This document shows positions 1-6,131 of a DNA stretch of 6,131 nucleotides, piece by piece. The DNA is from Mycobacteriaceae bacterium (lineage in GTDB: Bacteria; Actinomycetota; Actinomycetes; Mycobacteriales; Mycobacteriaceae): contig JAFAWC010000709.1 of assembly GCA_019242135.1 (NCBI GenBank), positions 1-6,131 on the forward strand. The letters are read 5' to 3'. Positions within the stretch are counted from its first letter, which is position 1, and every line of letters begins with the position of its first letter. The notes under the pieces were generated by a model. The model did not search any database. It was not told where the DNA came from and worked only from the letters and a program-made list of their open reading frames with translations. The translations under genes were made by a program, and so were the position numbers.

Positions 1-509
1 CGCGGCGCCGGATCGGGCAGCACGAAGTTGCCCTGCGGGGCGGCCAGCCGCACGATCGTGCCCGGGGCGACGCCGACGACCAGATGCGTCGACAGGAATC
101 CCTCGGGCATCGCCTTGACGGTGATCGTGATGGTGCGGGCGGACTGGGAGGTAACGGGGCTTGACGTCAACGAGTAGGACCGCCAGCGCCAGCGCCCCTC
201 GACGAGCACCCCGATGCCGATGTATTGACCCGGCTGATAGTCGAATTCGAATCCCCAGCCCGGCTTGATCACCAGCGTGGCCGAGTCGGTGGTCTCGCGA
301 CGGATGTCGAGGACGCGGCCGCGAAGTTCGCGGGCCGACCACAGCGGATTGGCCAACTGCAGATAGTCGTCGGGCAACAGCGGCGTGGTGATCCTGCTCG
401 CCACCGCGCGCAGCGTTTTCCACACCGGATGTTTTGCCGCGGTGCCGGTGACGGCCACCGGCCGGGTGTCCACGACCACCGCGGTGGGCTTCGGAATCCT
501 CACACCCAT
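1..509 (-). CDS. Ferredoxin-NADP reductase-type flavoprotein, desaturase electron-transfer partner (Rv3230c-like), partial at window edge
   Basis: The first 169 codons are present; the C-terminus lies beyond base 1. I translated the frame by hand from the ATG at 509-507, and it is open to the edge. The protein begins [15 protein letters not shown]. After about 60 residues a ferredoxin-reductase FAD-binding beta-barrel starts: [11 protein letters not shown] at about 91-101, then RSYSLTSSP at 110-118, the RxYS signature that contacts FAD, then KAMPEGFLS at 132-140 and APQGNFVLP at 157-165. In this family an NAD(P)H-binding domain and often a C-terminal plant-type [2Fe-2S] domain follow; neither is visible here. 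The M. tuberculosis homologue Rv3230c passes electrons from NADPH to the membrane stearoyl-CoA delta-9 desaturase DesA3, whose gene comes next. That role is inferred from family and gene order. No Shine-Dalgarno precedes the ATG, consistent with a leaderless mRNA. It lies 44 bp after the small conserved gene on the same strand. Confidence 0.88.
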   Translation of the reverse strand, partial: MGVRIPKPTAVVVDTRPVAVTGTAAKHPVWKTLRAVASRITTPLLPDDYLQLANPLWSARELRGRVLDIRRETTDSATLVIKPGWGFEFDYQPGQYIGIGVLVEGRWRWRSYSLTSSPVTSQSARTITITVKAMPEGFLSTHLVVGVAPGTIVRLAAPQGNFVLPDPAP

Positions 510-546
510 ATAACCTACGGTACCGTAACCTACGGTCACGTACCAA
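510..546 (-). promoter_or_regulatory. Predicted leaderless promoter of the reductase gene
   Basis: Reading the minus strand, TTGGTA (546-541, four of six matches to TTGACA) is followed after 18 bp by TACCGT (522-517), which fits the mycobacterial TANNNT -10 pattern. Seven bases later comes the A of the ATG at 509. This spacing would start transcription at the start codon, and there is no Shine-Dalgarno. Leaderless transcripts are common in mycobacteria. The assignment rests only on spacing and consensus. Confidence 0.5.
511..542. promoter_or_regulatory. Tandem palindromic operator candidate over the reductase promoter
   Basis: TACGGTACCGTA at 516-527 is a perfect 12-bp palindrome. The 11-mer TAACCTACGGT occurs at 511-521 and again at 526-536, a direct repeat with a 15-bp period. 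The second copy starts an imperfect palindrome, TACGGTCACGTA (531-542), with four of six base pairs matched. The two dyads therefore sit 15 bp apart. The first covers the predicted -10 and the second lies in the -35/-10 spacer. This resembles sites bound by dimeric repressors such as the TetR family, but no regulator gene is in the window and I cannot name the protein. Confidence 0.5.
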
Positions 547-553
547 GCCGGAA

Positions 554-1066
554 TCAGAGCAGTTCCAGCAGGAACGGCAGCTCCTGCGCCGCGTACCAGG
601 CCAGCTCATGGTCTTGCGCATCGCCGACGAGCAGCTCGGCGTCCTCGTCCCCGAGGTCGGCGGCATCGATGGCCGCGATCGCCGCGGCCACGGCGTCTTC
701 GGCGGCCGCATTGTCGACATGGGCGCAGATCACCTGGTCCAGCGCGACGGGCCCGGCCAACCGAACCACGGCGTCGTCGAGGTCGGGGCGGGGTTTCGCC
801 TGATCCACTTCGGCGACGAGCACGGCCCGGCGCGTCGGCAGGTCCGCGCGATCGGTACCCAGCAGCCGCAACGACGCCAGACCGGCGTCCCGCAACGCGA
901 CCTCGGCCAGCTCGTCCTCGTCGCCTTCGGCGTAGGCTTCGCGCAGCGCCGGGGTGACCGCGAAAGCCGTGCCGTTCACGGGCGTAATCTCACGGTCGGC
1001 CACTAGCTGCTGCAGCATCCCAAGAGTCGCCGGGATGTAGACCCGTGTCACGGCGTGCGCCCCCAT
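554..1066 (-). CDS. Conserved mycobacterial protein of unknown function (Rv3231c-like)
   Basis: A 170-residue acidic, Ala/Leu/Asp-rich protein with no signal peptide, membrane segment or catalytic motif I can recognise, so probably cytoplasmic. Conserved-looking stretches are [14 protein letters not shown] near the N-terminus, [15 protein letters not shown] at 31-45, and the C-terminal [18 protein letters not shown]. From memory it matches the position and size of M. tuberculosis Rv3231c (about 169 residues) and an uncharacterised actinobacterial DUF family; the function is unknown. The start is ambiguous. The ATG at 1066 has a weak GGTGA 4 nt upstream. A GTG at 1051 has a run of five G's 8 nt upstream and would begin [10 protein letters not shown], right at the conserved block, giving 165 residues. 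The gene follows the acyltransferase by 30 bp, so the two are probably cotranscribed, and it precedes the reductase by 44 bp. The context suggests lipid metabolism only by association. Confidence 0.8.
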   Translation of the reverse strand: MGAHAVTRVYIPATLGMLQQLVADREITPVNGTAFAVTPALREAYAEGDEDELAEVALRDAGLASLRLLGTDRADLPTRRAVLVAEVDQAKPRPDLDDAVVRLAGPVALDQVICAHVDNAAAEDAVAAAIAAIDAADLGDEDAELLVGDAQDHELAWYAAQELPFLLELL

Positions 1067-1096
1067 GTCGTCACCAACTCGGTTTGCGCCCCAAGC

Positions 1097-2509
1097 CTAT
1101 TGCGCAGCCTCGAGTAGTTCTTCGAGGGACTCGCGCAGCAGGGCCGGCAGCATGTCGACGTCGCTCATCGCGTCGCGGTCGGCATTGATGCCGAAATAGA
1201 GCATCCCGCAGTACGAAGTCACCCCGATGGCCAGCACCTGGTTGTGCAAGAGCGGTGGCACCGCGTAGGTCTCGAGAAGTTTTGCGCCCGCGATGTACAT
1301 CTGCGACTGTGGGCCGGGCACGTTGGTCATCAGCAGGTTGAACACCCGCGCCGAGTACGTGGTCGCCACCCGGATGCCCATCGCGTGCAGCGTCGGCGGC
1401 GCGAATCCCGAGAGCGTGACGATCGTCCGGGCGTCCACCAGGCTGGTCGCGGTGGGGTGGCTCTCGGTGGCGTGCGCGATCTGCGACAGCCGCACCACGG
1501 GATTGCCCTCGCCGACCGGCAGGTCGACCAGAAACGGCGACACCTCGCTGATCGCTTGTCCGGGACCGGTGTTCGTCTCGAGGTCGGCCTCCGGGTACAC
1601 CGACATCGGGGCCATCGCGCGCACGGTCGCCGTTGTCGACACCGGCTCGGCCCGCGACAGCAGCCAGTTGCGCAATGCGCCGGTGACCACCGCGAGCACG
1701 ACATCGTTGACGTCGCAGTCGTAGCGGGCGCGCAATTTGCGGTAGTCCTCGAGCCGGCCGGTGGCGACGGTGAACCGTCTGTTGCGCGACACCTGGGTGT
1801 TCAGCGGGCTGCTCGGCGCCGTGCCCCGCAACATGGTGCGAGCCGTGTAGGCGGCTCGGCGGCCGACGTCGGCGAGGTAGCCGGCGTTGGTGGCGATCTC
1901 GGTTACGGCGGCCTGGATCGCCTCCAGTTGCGTGCCGGGACGCGCCACCCAGTCCCCGACCGCGCCCATGACGAGGTCGAAGTTCGATGGTTCGTGGCCC
2001 GGAATCCAGATGTCCTCACCGAATTGCGGGGCGCGCTGGCTGCGGTCGGCGATCACGTGCCCGATCTCCAGCGCCGTCATCCCGTTGACCAGGGCCTGGT
2101 GCGATTTGGTGTAGATCGCGAGCCGATTCTTGGCCAGTCCCTCGACCAGGTACATCTCCCACAGCGGCCGGGAGCGGTCCAGGGGCCGCGACGCCAGCCG
2201 CGCGACGAGTTCGTGCAGCTGGTCGTCACTGCCCGGCGAGGGCAGCGCGGAGCGCCTGATGTGGTAGGTGATGTCGAACTCGCGGTCGTCGATCCACACC
2301 GGCCGGGCCAGCCCGAGGGTCACCTCGCGCACCTTCTGCCGGTACCGGGGAATCTGTGGCAGCCGCCGCTCGACGGTGGTGAGCAGCGTTTCGTAGGAGA
2401 GCCCGCCCTTGGGGCGCCGCAGGATCGACAGTGAACCCACGTACATCGGCGTCGACGAGTCCTCCAGGTGGTAGAACGACGCGTCCGACGCCGACAACCG
2501 GGTCACCAT
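1097..2509 (-). CDS. WS/DGAT-family O-acyltransferase (Tgs-like, matching Rv3234c/Rv3233c), full length
   Basis: 470 residues, the usual length for bacterial wax ester synthase/acyl-CoA:diacylglycerol acyltransferases, which join acyl-CoA to diacylglycerol or long-chain alcohols to make storage lipid. Family landmarks in order: N-terminal RLSASDASFYHLED (4-17), RPLWEMYLVEGL (114-125), the active-site region KSHQALVNG (135-143), NDVVLAVVTGALRNWL (268-283), RAMAPMSVY (297-305), TNVPGP (395-400) and FGINADRDAMSDVDML (439-454). The catalytic motif, normally HHxxxDG, reads HQALVNG: the second His, held to be the general base, is Gln, and Asp is Asn. Activity as an acyltransferase is therefore doubtful. 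I chose the ATG at 2509 because AGGGGGG lies 8 nt upstream and the protein then begins at the conserved MVTRLSASD. A longer in-frame GTG at 2554 lacks a Shine-Dalgarno and overlaps a likely -10. In M. tuberculosis H37Rv this locus is annotated, as I recall, as two shorter ORFs (Rv3234c/tgs3 and Rv3233c); here it is one. Confidence 0.92.
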   Translation of the reverse strand: MVTRLSASDASFYHLEDSSTPMYVGSLSILRRPKGGLSYETLLTTVERRLPQIPRYRQKVREVTLGLARPVWIDDREFDITYHIRRSALPSPGSDDQLHELVARLASRPLDRSRPLWEMYLVEGLAKNRLAIYTKSHQALVNGMTALEIGHVIADRSQRAPQFGEDIWIPGHEPSNFDLVMGAVGDWVARPGTQLEAIQAAVTEIATNAGYLADVGRRAAYTARTMLRGTAPSSPLNTQVSRNRRFTVATGRLEDYRKLRARYDCDVNDVVLAVVTGALRNWLLSRAEPVSTTATVRAMAPMSVYPEADLETNTGPGQAISEVSPFLVDLPVGEGNPVVRLSQIAHATESHPTATSLVDARTIVTLSGFAPPTLHAMGIRVATTYSARVFNLLMTNVPGPQSQMYIAGAKLLETYAVPPLLHNQVLAIGVTSYCGMLYFGINADRDAMSDVDMLPALLRESLEELLEAAQ

Positions 2510-2517
2510 CGCGCTGA

Positions 2518-2558
2518 CCCCCCTCACTTGACACTCGGTTGCAGCCTCTGCCACCGTA
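2518..2558 (-). promoter_or_regulatory. Candidate -10 and Shine-Dalgarno of the WS/DGAT gene
   Basis: On the minus strand TACGGT (2558-2553) fits the TANNNT -10 pattern and would give a leader of roughly 35-40 nt. No convincing -35 is present. AGGGGGG (2524-2518) is a strong Shine-Dalgarno 8 nt before the ATG at 2509 and decides that start over the GTG at 2554. The ribosome site is well supported; the -10 is weak. Confidence 0.4.
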
Positions 2559-2600
2559 TCCGGCCCACCGCCTGCCGCGCATCGTGGCTAATCCCCGTCG

Positions 2601-2639
2601 CGCTAACGTGAGCCCTTATGGAAGGCGACCACGTTAGCG
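2601..2639 (+). promoter_or_regulatory. Predicted leaderless promoter and inverted-repeat operator of the SRPBCC gene
   Basis: CGCTAACGTG (2601-2610) and CACGTTAGCG (2630-2639) are perfect 10-bp inverted repeats 19 bp apart, centred on the G of the start codon (2618-2620). The left arm contains TAACGT (2604-2609), a TANNNT -10 ending 8 bp before the ATG, so transcription would start at or next to the A of the ATG. No convincing Shine-Dalgarno precedes it, in keeping with a leaderless mRNA. A protein bound to both arms would cover the -10, the start site and the first codons. The right arm is also coding sequence (residues 5-8, HVSV). No good -35 is seen. Confidence 0.45.
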
Positions 2640-3070
2640 TCGAACGCGTCATTGACGCCCCCGCCGGCGACATCTTCGGGCTCATCGCCGATGCCGGCAA
2701 GCACCCGAGCTTCGACGGGTCCGGCACGGTGCAGCACGCGACCCAAGAGTCACAGCCCCTGACGAAGGGCTCGCAATTCGGCATGGCGATGCGGTGGGGT
2801 GTGCCCTACCGCACCAAGAACACCGTGATCGAATTCGAGCCCGATTCGCTGATCGCTTGGCAGACAACGATGCTCGGCGGACTCATTGGCGGCCGGATTT
2901 GGCGCTACGAACTCAGCCCACAGGCAGACGGCACACTGGTGCGCGAAACCTGGGACATCTCCCGCGATAAGCAGCGACATTGGCTGCGCGTGAGCGGAAT
3001 GGCCAACCAGGCCGAACGCGGGATGCGCGCCACGCTTGACCGGATCGCGGAGTTGCTCCAGAAGCCCTGA
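2618..3070 (+). CDS. SRPBCC (START/polyketide cyclase-like) family protein
   Basis: A 150-residue single-domain protein with the pattern of the SRPBCC helix-grip fold: a first strand plus helix, VSVERVIDAPAGDIFGLIAD (6-25), then KHPSFDGSGTV (28-38), a series of beta strands including YRTKNTVIEFEPDSLIAW (64-81) and GRIWRYELSPQ (92-102), LVRETWDIS (107-115), and a long C-terminal helix MRATLDRIAELLQ (136-148). These proteins bind hydrophobic ligands in a deep cavity; some are cyclases, aromatase-like enzymes or lipid carriers. No catalytic residues point to a reaction, so the ligand and function are unknown. There is no signal peptide or membrane segment. The gene is divergent from the acyltransferase (108-bp gap) and convergent with secA1, ending 3 bp from it. 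The ATG at 2618 is the only sensible start: it begins directly before the conserved first strand. Confidence 0.85.
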   Translation: MEGDHVSVERVIDAPAGDIFGLIADAGKHPSFDGSGTVQHATQESQPLTKGSQFGMAMRWGVPYRTKNTVIEFEPDSLIAWQTTMLGGLIGGRIWRYELSPQADGTLVRETWDISRDKQRHWLRVSGMANQAERGMRATLDRIAELLQKP

Positions 3071-3073
3071 CCG

Positions 3074-3078
<5 letters not shown>
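3066..3078. repeat. 13-bp palindrome joining the two convergent stop codons
   Basis: CCTGA CCG TCAGG: five-base arms around a 3-bp gap. The TGA of the SRPBCC gene (3068-3070) and the TGA of secA1 (3076-3074 on the minus strand) lie symmetrically in the two arms. There is no T-run and the stem is short, so this is at best a weak bidirectional terminator. The 3-bp gap leaves no other room for a terminator between the two genes. Confidence 0.35.
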
Positions 3079-5911
<2,833 letters not shown>

Positions 5912-5958
5912 GGATACGTTCCCCTAGTCGGTTCGAGTCTTCGGCGTACCCCATGGTA
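5912..5958 (-). promoter_or_regulatory. secA1 Shine-Dalgarno and candidate -10
   Basis: AGGGGA (5925-5920) is a strong ribosome-binding site 8 nt before the GTG start at 5911. Upstream, TACCAT (5958-5953) fits TANNNT and would give a leader of about 35 nt, but no recognisable -35 lies 16-19 bp further up. The ribosome site is firm; the promoter is tentative, and transcription could also come from a gene beyond the window. Confidence 0.45.
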
Positions 5959-5982
5959 GGCGACCCGCCGCCGGCAGCCGTC

Positions 5983-6110
5983 GCACGAGGCGAGCGCCAG
6001 GCGAGCCGGATCAACCGCCAGGCGAGCGTCAGGCGAGCCGAATCAACCGCCAGGCGAGCGTCAGGCGAGCCGGATCAACCGCCAGGCGAGCGTCAGGCGA
6101 GCCGAATCAA
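5983..6110. repeat. Tandem array of 32-bp repeats (VNTR-like) upstream of secA1
   Basis: Three full units (6015-6046, 6047-6078, 6079-6110) follow one degenerate unit (5983-6014, four mismatches). Each unit carries CAGGCGAGC twice, 11 bp apart, followed by CGRATCAA. The three full units are identical except at R, which alternates across all four units as G, A, G, A. This suggests that a 64-bp dimer was duplicated. The period is not a multiple of three and stop codons occur in the array, so it is probably non-coding. It starts about 70 bp upstream of the secA1 start. There are no unique spacers, so it is not a CRISPR array. Confidence 0.93.
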
Positions 6111-6131
6111 CCCATAGTCGTAGGCATGGCG

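Noticed and set aside
225..803. 192-codon plus-strand open frame spanning the reductase promoter and two minus-strand genes
   Set aside because: It crosses two well-supported genes and the operator region, ends in Ser/Ala-rich low-complexity sequence and has no family resemblance.
1244..2434. 396-codon plus-strand open frame opposite the acyltransferase gene
   Set aside because: Arg/His/Gly-rich low-complexity shadow; the minus-strand frame has the complete set of WS/DGAT motifs.
2528..2533. Consensus -35 hexamer TTGACA on the plus strand
   Set aside because: No -10 lies 16-19 bp downstream, and it is about 70 bp from the predicted -10 of the SRPBCC gene; probably chance.
2510..2554. N-terminal extension of the acyltransferase from the GTG at 2554
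   Set aside because: The extra 15 residues are not like the family's N-terminus, the GTG has no Shine-Dalgarno and overlaps a TANNNT -10, while the ATG at 2509 has AGGGGGG at ideal spacing.
5983..6110. Possible CRISPR array
   Set aside because: The 32-bp units abut directly and are nearly identical over their whole length; there are no unique spacers and no cas genes.

Overview
This 6.1-kb window looks like chromosomal core DNA from a high-GC actinobacterium, almost certainly a mycobacterium. The SecA protein reads almost colinearly with mycobacterial SecA1. The gene order (reductase partner of a fatty-acid desaturase, small conserved hypothetical, wax ester synthase/diacylglycerol acyltransferase, SecA1) matches the M. 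tuberculosis Rv3230c-Rv3240c neighbourhood as I remember it, with fewer genes in between. In particular, the polyphosphate kinase gene (Rv3232c, ppk2) that I recall in that stretch is absent here, which suggests another mycobacterial species, perhaps a rapid grower. The species call is inference.

Layout, left to right: (1) 1-509, minus strand, the N-terminal part of a ferredoxin-reductase-type flavoprotein, cut by the window edge; (2) 510-553, a compact promoter region with a perfect 12-bp palindrome and an 11-bp direct repeat on top of a likely leaderless start; (3) 554-1066, minus, a small conserved protein of unknown function; (4) 1097-2509, minus, a full-length WS/DGAT-family acyltransferase with an unusual active-site motif; (5) 2510-2617, a divergent promoter region; (6) 2618-3070, plus, a SRPBCC-fold (START/polyketide-cyclase-like) protein, also apparently leaderless, with a 10-bp inverted repeat around its start codon; (7) 3074-5911, minus, secA1, convergent with the SRPBCC gene and only 3 bp from it; (8) 5912-6131, the region upstream of secA1, with a GTG start, a good Shine-Dalgarno and an array of 32-bp tandem repeats.

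The minus-strand genes at 1-2509 form a tight series (30-bp and 44-bp gaps) with a lipid theme: an acyltransferase that would use acyl-CoA, then a flavin reductase of the type that feeds electrons to an acyl-CoA desaturase. The reductase seems to have its own regulated promoter. secA1, the ATPase motor of the general secretion pathway, is functionally separate.

I found no mobile element, CRISPR array, RNA gene or defence system. The points most worth following are non-coding: operator-like palindromes over two leaderless promoters and the tandem repeat array upstream of secA1. The altered catalytic motif of the acyltransferase also deserves a check.
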